The notes: generated from the sequence alone by a model not told the origin. A stretch of DNA of 64,000 nucleotides from JAWQFO01 sp033436665 (GCF_033436665.1 NZ_JAWQFO010000003.1:186001-250000); one strand, 5' to 3'. Positions 1 through 8,558 are shown, counted from the first letter of the stretch. Numbers and translations are program-made.

Positions 1-1485
1 AAGCTGGCCGAGATCATCGGCAATTACGACGGTCTCGCGATCCGATCGGCCACGAAGGTCACCGAGAAAATCCTCGAGAACGCGCCGAACCTGAAGGTGA
101 TCGGGCGCGCCGGCATCGGCACCGACAACATCGACAAGAACGCCGCCTCGCGGCGCGGCGTCATCGTGATGAACACGCCCTTCGGTAACATGATCACCAC
201 CGCCGAACATGCCATCGCGATGATGTTCGCCGTCGCGCGTCAAATCCCCGAAGCCTCGGCCTCGACCCATGCCGGAAAGTGGGAAAAGTCGAAGTTCATG
301 GGGGTCGAGCTGACCGGCAAGACCCTTGGGGTGATCGGTGCCGGCAACATCGGCGGCATCGTTTGCGATCGGGCGCGCGGGCTGAAGATGAAGGTCATCG
401 CCTACGATCCCTTCCTGGGCCAGGAGAAGGCCGACAAGATGGGCGTTGAGAAGGTGGATCTCGACGAACTGCTTGCCCGGGCCGACTTCATCACGCTGCA
501 CGTGCCGCTGACCGATCAGACCCGCAACATCCTGTCCAAGGAAAATCTCGCCAAGACCAAGAAGGGCGTGCGCATCATCAACTGCGCGCGTGGCGGACTG
601 GTGGACGAAGAGGCGCTGGCCGAGGCGCTCAAGTCGGGCCATGTCGCCGGAGCCGCCTTTGACGTCTTCTCGAAGGAACCGGCGACCGAGAACCCTCTTT
701 TCGGCCTGCCCAACGTGGTCTGCACCCCGCACCTTGGTGCCGCGACCACCGAGGCGCAGGAGAACGTCGCCCTGCAGGTGGCCGAGCAGATGTCGGACTA
801 CCTGCTGACCGGTGCCGTGCAGAATGCGCTCAACATGCCGTCGGTCACGGCCGAGGAGGCCCGCGTGATGGGGCCGTGGGTCAAGCTCGCCGGGCACCTG
901 GGGTCGTTCGTCGGGCAGATGACGGACGAGCCGATCAAGGCGATCAACATTCTCTATGACGGCAGCGTGGCCGAGATGAACCTCGAGGCGCTGAACTGCT
1001 CGGTGATCGCGGGGATCATGAAGAAGGTGAACCCCGAGGTGAACATGGTCTCGGCCCCGGTGGTGGCCGAGGAACGCGGCATCCAGATCTCCACGACGAA
1101 CCAGCACAAATCGGGGGTCTTCGACGGCTACGTCAAGGTGACCGTGGTGACCTCGAAGCGCGAGCGCTCGATCGCCGGGACGGTGTTCTCGGACGGCAAG
1201 CCGCGCTTCATCCAGATCAAGGGCATCAACATCGATGCCGAGGTCGGCGCGCACATGCTGTACACCACCAACGAGGATGTGCCGGGGATCATCGGCACGC
1301 TGGGCCAGACCATGGGCCAGAACGGGGTGAACATCGCCAACTTCACGCTCGGACGGTCCGCGGTGAAGGGCGAGGCCATCGCGCTGCTTTATGTCGACGA
1401 AGAAGTGCCGGCCCCGGTCATTGGCAAGCTGGTGGACACCGGCCTCTTCACCCAGGTCAAGCCGCTGGTCTTCGACGTCGCCTGA
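1..1485 (+). CDS. serA: D-3-phosphoglycerate dehydrogenase (5' end missing)
   Basis: Oxidises 3-phosphoglycerate to 3-phosphohydroxypyruvate, the first step of serine synthesis, in the cytosol. The frame is open from base 1, so the start lies upstream; 494 residues are present, and long alphaproteobacterial SerA proteins are about 530 aa, so roughly 37 residues are missing. Visible motifs are the Rossmann signature VIGAGNIGG, the active-site arginine stretch NCARGGLVDEEAL, and the catalytic-histidine motif CTPHLGAAT. A C-terminal ACT domain follows (NEDVPGIIGTLGQ), the usual site of serine feedback. A clear intrinsic terminator follows the stop. The family call is secure; only the 5' limit is unknown. 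Confidence 0.96.
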   Translation, partial: KLAEIIGNYDGLAIRSATKVTEKILENAPNLKVIGRAGIGTDNIDKNAASRRGVIVMNTPFGNMITTAEHAIAMMFAVARQIPEASASTHAGKWEKSKFMGVELTGKTLGVIGAGNIGGIVCDRARGLKMKVIAYDPFLGQEKADKMGVEKVDLDELLARADFITLHVPLTDQTRNILSKENLAKTKKGVRIINCARGGLVDEEALAEALKSGHVAGAAFDVFSKEPATENPLFGLPNVVCTPHLGAATTEAQENVALQVAEQMSDYLLTGAVQNALNMPSVTAEEARVMGPWVKLAGHLGSFVGQMTDEPIKAINILYDGSVAEMNLEALNCSVIAGIMKKVNPEVNMVSAPVVAEERGIQISTTNQHKSGVFDGYVKVTVVTSKRERSIAGTVFSDGKPRFIQIKGINIDAEVGAHMLYTTNEDVPGIIGTLGQTMGQNGVNIANFTLGRSAVKGEAIALLYVDEEVPAPVIGKLVDTGLFTQVKPLVFDVA

Positions 1486-1509
1486 ATTCGCGGTACGTCA
1501 GCAACCGTG

Positions 1510-1537
1510 AAAGGGCGCCTGCGGGGCGCCCTTTTTT
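1510..1537 (+). terminator. Intrinsic terminator of serA
   Basis: Perfect 10-bp arms AAAGGGCGCC / GGCGCCCTTT flank a 5-nt loop and end in six T residues, 25 bp after the serA stop. The convergent gene at 1548 ends just beyond, so the hairpin separates the two transcription units. Confidence 0.9.
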
Positions 1538-1547
1538 CGTCCCGGGC

Positions 1548-1955
1548 TCAGGCGGCGCGAGACGTTCCGGCCGGCGTCAAGGCGTCCGCCGTTTCGCGCG
1601 TGCGCAGGACAACGACGAGAAAGGCCAGCATCGACAGGAAGACGACGAGCGACCCGGCGATGGCAAGACCCTCGCCACGGCCCACGTTGGCCATGGCGAT
1701 GCCGGGCACCATCAGGATCAGCCCGCCCACCGCCAGCGCAAAATGCAGCTTGGCAAGCCGGCTGTCTTCGGCGCGGGGCACGAGATGGTAATAGACCGCG
1801 AAGATCGACAGGCTGACCCAGCCCAGAAGGTTCAGGTGCGCATGGGCCGGCGCCATGGTGTGATCCTGGCTGGCGCCCATCTGCAGCCCCCAGACCATCC
1901 CGACGATGACGGCGACGATCCCGCTGAGCATGAATGCGAGAGATAGACCTTTCAT
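1548..1955 (-). CDS. Small four-helix membrane protein, heme-copper-oxidase-subunit-I-like
   Basis: A 135-aa integral membrane protein with about four hydrophobic segments (residues 5-27, 40-60, 70-90 and 97-117). The stretch PAHAHLNLLGWVSLSIFAVYYHLVP has the histidine-rich helix seen in single-domain relatives of cytochrome oxidase subunit I / NnrS-type proteins. With so few helices and histidines it cannot form a full heme-copper centre, so it is probably a stand-alone relative of unknown function. The ATG is preceded by AGAGGAACC. It converges on the serA terminator and is transcribed away from the cupin gene's 3' end. The reading frame is secure; the function is not. Confidence 0.75.
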   Translation of the reverse strand: MKGLSLAFMLSGIVAVIVGMVWGLQMGASQDHTMAPAHAHLNLLGWVSLSIFAVYYHLVPRAEDSRLAKLHFALAVGGLILMVPGIAMANVGRGEGLAIAGSLVVFLSMLAFLVVVLRTRETADALTPAGTSRAA

Positions 1956-2004
1956 TGGAGGTTCCTCTGTCCCGTGTATGATTTGACCGTCTCAGTGACT
2001 GTTT

Positions 2005-2445
2005 TCAGCCTTCCAGCGGCGGTCCGGTGAATTCCAGGTGATGCTCGCCCGCGATGCGGCCGATATCCTCCATGTCGTCGGGAATTGCGTACTGACCGTC
2101 CGACATCGCCTTAAAGAAGCCCTCGAACCCGCCCGGCGTCAGGATCACCAGGTGACGGCTGGGTCCGTCGTCGGTGACGCGGAACGTGTGTTCGGTGCCG
2201 CGGGGAATGAACACCGTCTCGCCCGGCCCGGCGCGCAGACGCTCGCCGCCGCGCACGAAATCGCAGGACCCGGTCAGCATGACGAAGGTCTCGTCGGCAT
2301 CGTGGTGGATGTGCATCGGCGGACCCGAGCCCGCGGGGCTGTTGGAATCGACGATCGACATCGTTCCGCCGCTCGCCTCTTTCGACAGGATGATGTCGTA
2401 AGTGACGCCCAGCCATTGCAGACCAGTAAAATCGGTATCCTTCAT
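2005..2445 (-). CDS. Small cupin-domain protein
   Basis: A 146-aa single-domain cupin. The metal-binding motif MHIHHDADETFVMLTG is followed by the second cupin motif around PRGTEHTFRV, so the beta-barrel can bind a divalent metal. The start MKDTDFTG at 2445 is chosen because GAGGAGAA lies just upstream; an in-frame ATG at 2460 has no such site. The substrate is not visible; such proteins include quercetinase-like and sugar-binding forms. It is divergent from a LysR-type regulator across a short AT-richer interval, the classic arrangement of a regulator and its target gene, so it is probably under that regulator's control (inference). Confidence 0.85.
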   Translation of the reverse strand: MKDTDFTGLQWLGVTYDIILSKEASGGTMSIVDSNSPAGSGPPMHIHHDADETFVMLTGSCDFVRGGERLRAGPGETVFIPRGTEHTFRVTDDGPSRHLVILTPGGFEGFFKAMSDGQYAIPDDMEDIGRIAGEHHLEFTGPPLEG

Positions 2446-2593
2446 ATCGGTTCTCCTCACTCGAAAAATATGGCCGGTCCTGACCGGCAGGATGCTGAAA
2501 CTGTTTCAAAACCGGCGTCGAACCGGCATGTCGATGATGCCGCCTCAAAGTTAATGCGCAAAATTGATTGATCGTATGTTATCTATTCGTCTC
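2446..2593. promoter_or_regulatory. Divergent cupin / LysR promoter region
   Basis: About 150 bp of locally lower-GC DNA between the two divergent starts. It holds short GAT...ATC half-sites near 2572-2586. I could not assign a single convincing T-N11-A LysR box or a clean sigma-70 promoter. The position makes it the expected binding region of the LysR protein. Confidence 0.45.
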
Positions 2594-3550
2594 ATGAATT
2601 TGGGCAGCTTCGACCTCAACCTTCTGCGCGTGCTCGACGCGCTTTTGCGCGAGGAATCGACGACCAAGGCCGGTCAGCGCATCGGCTTGTCGCAACCGGC
2701 GGTCTCGGCGGCCTTGGGACGTTTGCGCGCCGCGCTGAACGACCCGCTTTTCGTGCGGGTCGGACAGCGGCTGGAACCCACCGACTACGCCCGCGCGCTC
2801 GCCCTGCCGCTCGGAGATCTGCTGGACCGGGTCGAGCATGTGCTTGCCGGGCCACCGGTCTTCGATCCGGCGGTTTCGACCGACAGGTTCAAGATTTCGG
2901 GCAGCGATTTCTTCGCCGAGATGCTGATGCCGCAGCTCGCCGAGCGGCTGGCCCGCGAAGCGCCGCGAATGCGCATGCAACTGGTCGATCTGGTACCGGA
3001 CAACTACCTCGGCAAGCTCGAAACCTACGACGTCGACCTCGCTCTGATCCCGCGTCCGGCGCATCTGCCCGCCTGGACCGAGTGGCGACCGTTGTTCAAC
3101 TCGAGCTTCGCGATGATCGCCCGACGCGGACACCCGGCGCTTGCAGACCTGGCGGAGGCGGCTGCAGTCCCGATGGATGTGTTCTGTGCGTTGGGTCACA
3201 TCCTGTTCTCGCCCGAGGGCAACCTTTCGGCGATGGGTGACGCGGCCCTGGCCAAGGTCGGCCGAAAGCGGCAGGTGGTGATGACGATGCCGGTCTTTTA
3301 CGGGGTCTGCAGTGCGGTGGCCGAAAGCGATCACGTCGCATTGATCCCGCAGCAGATGGCGTACAAGATCGCGCGGAAGCTCGACCTGACCGTCCATGCG
3401 CCGCCGATGCCGATGCCGCTGCCTCTGATCGGAATGGTCTGGCATCGCCGTGCCTCGGCCTCCGCTCCGCACCGCTGGCTGCGCGACCGGATCGCGGACT
3501 TGATGGAGCCGCTGAACGCCGGCGAGCCGCCCCTGCCCACGGCAGGCTGA
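2594..3550 (+). CDS. LysR-family transcriptional regulator
   Basis: A 318-aa DNA-binding regulator. The N-terminal winged helix-turn-helix is clear (FDLNLLRVLDALLREESTTK, then GLSQPAVSAALGRLR), and a periplasmic-binding-protein-like effector domain fills residues 90-300. The sequence resembles the NodD/SyrM-type branch (opening with FDLNLL, FVRVGQRLEPT). The start is uncertain: TTG 2564, ATG 2576 and ATG 2594 are all in frame without a good ribosome site. I chose 2594 because MNLGSFDLNLL matches the usual beginning of the family. It is divergent from the cupin gene, its probable target. Confidence 0.88.
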   Translation: MNLGSFDLNLLRVLDALLREESTTKAGQRIGLSQPAVSAALGRLRAALNDPLFVRVGQRLEPTDYARALALPLGDLLDRVEHVLAGPPVFDPAVSTDRFKISGSDFFAEMLMPQLAERLAREAPRMRMQLVDLVPDNYLGKLETYDVDLALIPRPAHLPAWTEWRPLFNSSFAMIARRGHPALADLAEAAAVPMDVFCALGHILFSPEGNLSAMGDAALAKVGRKRQVVMTMPVFYGVCSAVAESDHVALIPQQMAYKIARKLDLTVHAPPMPMPLPLIGMVWHRRASASAPHRWLRDRIADLMEPLNAGEPPLPTAG

Positions 3551-3592
3551 GCGCCCTTTCCAATCGCATGCCCATGGGTTAGGCCGCTCGGC

Positions 3593-4324
3593 ATGAGCGA
3601 ACCGATATATGCCATCGGCGACATCCACGGTCGCCTCGACGAACTGCACCGGGTGATGGAGCTGATCGAGGCGGACGGTGGGCCGGACGCCCGGGTCGTG
3701 CTGCTGGGCGACTACGTGGACCGCGGCCCTGAGAGCGCCGGTGTGATCGACTTTCTGGCAGAGGCCCGGCGTACGGGTCGGAACTGGGTCACGCTGATGG
3801 GCAACCATGACCGCTACCTGCGCAACTTCATCGATGCGCGGACGGTACACGATCCCTCGACGCGGCCTGGGCTCTACTGGTTCGACCCGCGACTCGGCGG
3901 AGACAAGACCATGGCCTCCTACGGGGTCGAGGCGCACGAGCGCTCCGATCTGGCCGAGGTCCATGCCGCGGCGGTCGAGGCCGTGCCGGACGCGCACCGG
4001 GAGTTCCTTGCCTCGCTCCCGACGATGCATGTCACTGACGACCTGATCTGCGTACACGCAGGCATTCGCCCCGGCGTGCCGCTCGAGGAGCAGGACGAGG
4101 AGGATCTGGTCTGGATCCGCCAGGGCTTCCTCGAGGACCGCACCGATCACGGGCGGATGGTGGTACATGGGCACACTGCGCTCGACTGGCCGACACGATA
4201 CGTGAACCGGGTGAACCTCGACGGCGGGGCGGGGTATTTCCGCAACCTGCATGCCGCGGTCTTCGAGGGCCGCGACGCTTGGCTATTGAGTGACGAGGGT
4301 CGGCAGGCGCTGCCTTACGGCTGA
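3593..4324 (+). CDS. Metallophosphoesterase, serine/threonine protein phosphatase-like
   Basis: A 243-aa calcineurin-fold phosphoesterase. The dinuclear-metal motifs appear in order: GDIHG (residues 9-13), GDYVDRG (about 41-47) and GNHD (about 67-70), with later histidines in CVHAG and VHGHTAL. This layout is that of bacterial PrpA/ApaH-like protein phosphatases; the substrate cannot be read from sequence. It starts 42 bp after the LysR gene and may be cotranscribed with it. Its last 10 bp overlap the 3' end of the convergent tdh gene, with no room for a dedicated terminator. Confidence 0.9.
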   Translation: MSEPIYAIGDIHGRLDELHRVMELIEADGGPDARVVLLGDYVDRGPESAGVIDFLAEARRTGRNWVTLMGNHDRYLRNFIDARTVHDPSTRPGLYWFDPRLGGDKTMASYGVEAHERSDLAEVHAAAVEAVPDAHREFLASLPTMHVTDDLICVHAGIRPGVPLEEQDEEDLVWIRQGFLEDRTDHGRMVVHGHTALDWPTRYVNRVNLDGGAGYFRNLHAAVFEGRDAWLLSDEGRQALPYG

Positions 4325-5361
4325 CGCCAGTCCAGCACAACCTTGCCCGAGCGCCCGGACCGCATGACCTCGAATCCCTGCTCGAAGTCATCGACCGGAA
4401 AGCGATGAGTGATCACCTGCGAGACGTCGAGACCGTTCTGCAGCATGGCGATCATCTTGTACCATGTCTCGAAGATCTCGCGGCCGTAGACGCCCTTGAT
4501 GGTGATCGCCTTGAACACGATCCGGCTCCAGTCCACGGGCGACTTGCCCGGTGGGATGCCCAGCATCGCGATGCGCCCGCCCATTGTCATCGCCTCTACC
4601 ATCTGGTCGAGCGCGCGCTGGTTGCCGGACATCTCGAGCCCGACGTCGAACCCCTGCTTCATCCCCAGATCAGAGACTGTTTCCGAAAGGTCCTGCCGCG
4701 TGACATTGACCGGCACCACATCGGCGACCTTCTCGGCGAGCGCCAGGCGATCCGGGTTCACATCCGTGATCACCACGTGCCGCGCCCCGACATGACGCGC
4801 AACTGCTGCCGCCATGATCCCGATCGGCCCGGCACCGGTGATCAGCACGTCCTCGCCCACCAGATCGAAGCTCAGCGCCGTGTGCACGGCATTGCCCAGC
4901 GGATCGAGGATCGCGCCGATTTCGTCGGGGATTTCTTCGGGCAGCGGCACGACGTTGAAGGCTGGCAGGCGCAGGTACTCGGCGAAAGCGCCGGGTTCGT
5001 TCACGCCGATGCCGCGTGTTGCCGGGTCGAGGTGGAACTTGCCGGCGCGGCTTTGTCGCGAGGTCTTGCCGATCAGGTGGCCTTCGCCAGAACAGCGTTG
5101 CCCGATCTCAAGGTCGGTCACGTTGCGCCCCAGCTCGACGATCTCGCCCGCGAATTCGTGGCCGGTGATCAGCGGCACCGGCACGGTCTTTGCCGCCCAG
5201 TCGTCCCAATTCCAAATGTGAATATCGGTGCCGCAGATGCCCGTCGCGTTGATCCGGATGAGAACGTCATCGGGTCCGATCTCGGGCACGGGGGCGCTCT
5301 GCATCCAGAGTCCTTCGCGGGCATGGGCCTTGACCAGCGCTTTCATTTCATTGGTTTGCAT
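4315..5361 (-). CDS. tdh: L-threonine 3-dehydrogenase
   Basis: An NAD-dependent medium-chain dehydrogenase (348 aa) that converts threonine to 2-amino-3-ketobutyrate, the substrate of the upstream kbl product. Catalytic-zinc ligands are visible at C43 (ATGICGTD) and H68-E69 (GHEF), and the NAD site is GAGPIGIMAA. The four structural-zinc cysteines found in E. coli Tdh are absent: the loop reads GEGHLIGKTSRQSRAGKFHL, as I recall for rhizobial homologues. The start at 5361 has GGAGGG just upstream. It lies 27 bp after kbl on the same strand, forming the threonine-to-glycine operon. Confidence 0.96.
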   Translation of the reverse strand: MQTNEMKALVKAHAREGLWMQSAPVPEIGPDDVLIRINATGICGTDIHIWNWDDWAAKTVPVPLITGHEFAGEIVELGRNVTDLEIGQRCSGEGHLIGKTSRQSRAGKFHLDPATRGIGVNEPGAFAEYLRLPAFNVVPLPEEIPDEIGAILDPLGNAVHTALSFDLVGEDVLITGAGPIGIMAAAVARHVGARHVVITDVNPDRLALAEKVADVVPVNVTRQDLSETVSDLGMKQGFDVGLEMSGNQRALDQMVEAMTMGGRIAMLGIPPGKSPVDWSRIVFKAITIKGVYGREIFETWYKMIAMLQNGLDVSQVITHRFPVDDFEQGFEVMRSGRSGKVVLDWRQP

Positions 5362-5388
5362 GTTTCGCCCTCCGGCAGAAAACAGTCT

Positions 5389-6576
5389 CTAAGTCAGGAC
5401 TCCGCAGGCCTTTCCGGCGGTTCGGAAGGCGGCGAGCGCCCGGTCCAGATCCTCGCGGGTGAGTGCCGCGTTCATCTGGGTGCGAATCCGGGCCTGCCCA
5501 CGCGGGACGACGGGAAAGAAGAACCCGGACACATAGACACCTTCCTCGAAGAGCCGAGCCGCGAGGTCCTGCGCCAGTTGCGCTTCGCCCAGCATGACCG
5601 GGATGATCGGATGCTCGCCATCGAGCAGGTCGTACCCGAGGTCCGACAACCCGGCACGCCAGTAATAGGCATTGTCGAAGAGCCGCGTGCGCAGATCGTC
5701 GCCCGCCTCGACCAGATTCAGCGCCTCGATGCCCGCCGCGACGATCGCGGGCGGCAGCGAGTTGGAAAAGAGGTAGGGCCGCGCGCGCTGGCGCAAGAGG
5801 TCGATCACGGGCTGCGGCCCGGCGATGTAGCCGCCGATGGACCCGCCCAGAGCCTTGCCGAGCGTACCGGTAAGGATATCCACGTCGACCCCGAAATGTC
5901 CGGGCGTGCCACGCCCCTGCGGCCCCATGAACCCGGTCGCGTGGCAGTCGTCGACCATGACCAACGCCTCGTATTTTTCGGCCAGCGCGGTGATCTCGGG
6001 CAGCCTGGCAAGGTAGCCGTCCATGCTGAAGACGCCGTCCGTGGCGATCATGATGTGCCGCGCCCCGTCCTCGCGCGCCTGCTTCAGCTGGCCTTCGAGG
6101 TCGTCCATGTCGGAATTGGCGTAGCGGTACCGCTTCGCCTTGCAGAGCCTGATCCCATCGATGATCGAGGCGTGGTTCAGCGCATCCGAAACCACCGCGT
6201 CCTCGGGGCCGAGAAGTGGCTCGAAGAGACCGCCGTTTGCGTCGAAACAGGCCGCGAAGAGGATCGAGTCGTCCTTGCCGAGATACGCCGCGAGCTTCTG
6301 CTCGAGTTCCCGGTGCAGATCCTGCGTCCCGCAGATGAAGCGGACCGAGGCCATGCCGAAGCCCTTGGGGTCCATCGCCTGCTCGGCTGCGGCGATCAGC
6401 TTGGGATGGTCGGCGAGGCCGAGATAGTTGTTGGCGCAGAGGTTGATGACCTCGCGCTCGTTGACCGTGATACGTCCGCCCTGCGGTGAGGTGATCAGGC
6501 GCTCCGTCTTCATCATCCCGTCCGCCTCGATCTGCGCGAGGATTTCGGTGACATGGGACAGGAAGGCTTGGGTCAT
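5389..6576 (-). CDS. kbl: 2-amino-3-ketobutyrate CoA ligase (glycine C-acetyltransferase)
   Basis: A PLP enzyme of the alpha-oxoamine synthase family, 395 aa. It splits 2-amino-3-ketobutyrate with CoA into glycine and acetyl-CoA. The PLP lysine is in LTGTLGKALGG near residue 243; the histidine stacking on PLP is in DALNHASIIDG; VDDCHATGFMG supplies the aspartate. The start at 6576 is preferred to the ATG at 6582, because the AAAGGAG sequence abuts 6582 directly but sits 6 nt from 6576. It is first of the kbl-tdh pair and lies downstream of an XRE-cupin regulator gene on the same strand, with an operator-like dyad in the gap. Confidence 0.96.
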   Translation of the reverse strand: MTQAFLSHVTEILAQIEADGMMKTERLITSPQGGRITVNEREVINLCANNYLGLADHPKLIAAAEQAMDPKGFGMASVRFICGTQDLHRELEQKLAAYLGKDDSILFAACFDANGGLFEPLLGPEDAVVSDALNHASIIDGIRLCKAKRYRYANSDMDDLEGQLKQAREDGARHIMIATDGVFSMDGYLARLPEITALAEKYEALVMVDDCHATGFMGPQGRGTPGHFGVDVDILTGTLGKALGGSIGGYIAGPQPVIDLLRQRARPYLFSNSLPPAIVAAGIEALNLVEAGDDLRTRLFDNAYYWRAGLSDLGYDLLDGEHPIIPVMLGEAQLAQDLAARLFEEGVYVSGFFFPVVPRGQARIRTQMNAALTREDLDRALAAFRTAGKACGVLT

Positions 6577-6615
6577 TGTCATCTCCTTTGCCAGGCTTCT
6601 AGCATTGCGGACGTG

Positions 6616-6660
6616 ATTCCGGAATAGAGGAAATTCGGTTTAGCGGAAATCCTCCGTTAA
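6616..6660 (-). promoter_or_regulatory. Operator-like dyads upstream of kbl
   Basis: On the kbl strand an imperfect dyad TTAACGGA-N5-TCCGCTAA occupies 6640-6660; one of eight arm positions differs. A 10-bp perfect palindrome ATTCCGGAAT lies at 6616-6625. Both fall in the 109-bp gap between the XRE-cupin regulator gene and kbl. This fits binding of the neighbouring helix-turn-helix regulator, but that is inference from position and symmetry. Confidence 0.5.
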
Positions 6661-6685
6661 GCCGGATTCCGCGGTCGAGTGCCGT

Positions 6686-7252
6686 TCAGCTGTCCTGCAC
6701 GACGAGAAAGACCCGCGCGGGTCCGCCGGTCGCCGAGATCTTGTGCGGCACGTCCGCAGGGTAGCGCGCCGTGTCCCCGGCGGCGAGGCTCTCGTGCGCG
6801 TCGGCGCTGGTCAAGTCGACGCGGCCTTCGACCACGGTCAGATGTTCGCGCGCACCGCGCCGGTGGGGCTGACTGTCGAGAACAGCGCCAGTGTCCATCA
6901 CGAGATCGTAGACCTCGTGACGACCGGCCATCTCGGGCGGGGACAGGATGCGGATCCGGCAGCCTTTCCCGAGGTTGTCGATGGTCGGAAGCTGGCGGTC
7001 GCGCCACACCTCGATCTGGCTCGGCGCTGCCGCGCCGTCGAGCAGACCGGCGAAATCGACCTGCAAAGCCCGGGTCAGGTTCCAGAGCGTCGCGATAGTC
7101 GGGCTCGACTCGCCACGTTCGATCTGGCTGACCATCGAGCGCGACACACCCGAAAGCTTGGCGACGGCATCGAGCGACAGGCCCTGGCCGCGCCGTGCCT
7201 CCTTCAGGCGGGCGGGCAGCTGCGTCAGGATAGCGTCGCGGTCTTCCGTCAT
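6686..7252 (-). CDS. XRE-family regulator with C-terminal cupin domain
   Basis: A 188-aa regulator. Residues 10-68 are an XRE/Cro helix-turn-helix (LKEARRGQGLSLDAVAKLSG, SRSMVSQIERGESSPT), and residues 100-185 are a small cupin (PHRRGAREHLTVVEG, DTARYPADVPHK) that probably senses a small ligand. It lies upstream of kbl-tdh on the same strand, so control of threonine breakdown is likely. No ribosome-binding site precedes the ATG; a perfect -35 TTGACA lies at 7283-7288, with a poor -10 (GCATTT) spaced so that transcription would begin within 1-2 nt of the ATG, suggesting a leaderless mRNA. The start is well bounded by these signals. Confidence 0.9.
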   Translation of the reverse strand: MTEDRDAILTQLPARLKEARRGQGLSLDAVAKLSGVSRSMVSQIERGESSPTIATLWNLTRALQVDFAGLLDGAAAPSQIEVWRDRQLPTIDNLGKGCRIRILSPPEMAGRHEVYDLVMDTGAVLDSQPHRRGAREHLTVVEGRVDLTSADAHESLAAGDTARYPADVPHKISATGGPARVFLVVQDS

Positions 7253-7259
7253 GACGGAG

Positions 7260-7288
7260 AAATGCGACGAACCGCGCCGATCTGTCAA
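7260..7288 (-). promoter_or_regulatory. Putative promoter of the XRE-cupin gene
   Basis: TTGACA at 7283-7288, a 17-bp spacer and GCATTT at 7260-7265 on the minus strand. The -10 is weak. The predicted start site falls at about 7253-7254, next to the ATG. Confidence 0.45.
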
Positions 7289-7316
7289 GGCGCCGGTGCG
7301 TGCAGCAAGGTAACGG

Positions 7317-7345
7317 CTGACAATCCCTGCGTGGCTCCGCATAGT
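7317..7345 (+). promoter_or_regulatory. Putative promoter of the thiolase gene
   Basis: CTGACA (7317-7322), 17-bp spacer, CATAGT (7340-7345), with the thiolase ATG 26 bp further on. It is back to back with the XRE-gene promoter, so one bound regulator could affect both directions. Confidence 0.4.
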
Positions 7346-7370
7346 CGACACCGACAAGGGAGTTTGAACC

Positions 7371-8552
7371 ATGACACAGGAAATCGTGATACTCGACGGC
7401 GCGCGCACGGCGATCGGACGCTTCGGCGGATCGCTGGCCGGCACGCCGCCCTGCGACCTGGCCACGACCGTCGCGGGTGCTGCGCTGGACCGCGCGGGCG
7501 TCGAGCCGGGACAGATCGGCCATGTCGCCTTTGGCCACGTCATCAACACCGAGCCGCGCGACATGTACCTGTCGCGCGTCGGCGCGATGGGCGCGGGTAT
7601 CCCCGACAGCGTGCCTGCGATGAACGTCAACCGGCTGTGCGGGTCGGGCGTGCAGGCCATCGTTTCGGTCGTGCAGTCCCTGATGCTGGGCGATGCGGAG
7701 TTCGGTCTCGCCGGCGGAGCCGAGAACATGTCGCGGTCGCCCTTCATCATGCCGGATGCGCGCTGGGGCGCGAAGATGGGCGACGTGCGCAGCCTCGACA
7801 TGATGCTGGGCGCGCTCAACTGCCCGTTCGGCACTGGCCACATGGGGGTGACCGCCGAGAATGTTGCGGGCGAGCACCAGGTGACGCGCGAGGAACAGGA
7901 CGGCTTCGCCCTGCAAAGCCAGGAGCGCGCGGCTGCCGCGATCGAGGACGGACGTTTCGCCAGCCAGATCGTCGCGGTGGAAAAGCAGGTCAAACGAGAC
8001 ATGGTGCCCTTTGACACCGACGAGCATCCCAAGATGACCACCGCCGAGGCGCTGGCCGGCCTGCCGGCGGTGTTCCGAAAGGACGGCAGCGTGACCGCGG
8101 GCAATGCCAGCGGGATCAACGACGGGGCTGCCGCACTCGTGCTGGCGACGGCGGAAGCGGCCGAGAAGGCCGGACTGAAACCCAAGGCACGGGTGCTCGG
8201 CTATGCCCATGCTGGCGTGCGGCCGGAGGTCATGGGCATCGGCCCGGTTCCGGCGGTGAAGGCGTTGCTCGACCGTACCGGGCTGTCCGTTGCCGACTTC
8301 GACGTGATCGAGAGCAACGAGGCCTTCGCGGCGCAGGCGCTCGCGGTCAGCAAGGAGTTGGGCTTCGACGCCGCCAGGGTGAATCCGAACGGCGGGGCCA
8401 TCGCGCTGGGACATCCGGTGGGCGCGACGGGCGCGATCATCGCCGTGAAGGCGCTTTACGAGCTCGAGCGTATCGGCGGCTCGAAGGCGCTGATCACCAT
8501 GTGCATTGGCGGCGGGCAGGGCATCGCACTGGCCATCGAACGCGTCGCGTAA
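7371..8552 (+). CDS. Acetyl-CoA acetyltransferase (thiolase)
   Basis: A 393-aa thiolase II that condenses two acetyl-CoA to acetoacetyl-CoA, or runs in reverse. The nucleophilic cysteine is in NVNRLCGSG near residue 90; the second cysteine and histidines are in CIGGGQG near the C-terminus and in GHPVGATGA. Length and motifs fit PhaA/AtoB-type biosynthetic thiolases. It is divergent from the XRE-cupin regulator and not next to phaB or other polyhydroxyalkanoate genes, so its pathway is open: acetoacetyl-CoA metabolism, or amino-acid-derived acyl-CoA breakdown given the acetyl-CoA made by the neighbouring kbl. Confidence 0.93.
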   Translation: MTQEIVILDGARTAIGRFGGSLAGTPPCDLATTVAGAALDRAGVEPGQIGHVAFGHVINTEPRDMYLSRVGAMGAGIPDSVPAMNVNRLCGSGVQAIVSVVQSLMLGDAEFGLAGGAENMSRSPFIMPDARWGAKMGDVRSLDMMLGALNCPFGTGHMGVTAENVAGEHQVTREEQDGFALQSQERAAAAIEDGRFASQIVAVEKQVKRDMVPFDTDEHPKMTTAEALAGLPAVFRKDGSVTAGNASGINDGAAALVLATAEAAEKAGLKPKARVLGYAHAGVRPEVMGIGPVPAVKALLDRTGLSVADFDVIESNEAFAAQALAVSKELGFDAARVNPNGGAIALGHPVGATGAIIAVKALYELERIGGSKALITMCIGGGQGIALAIERVA

Positions 8553-8558
8553 GCCGCG

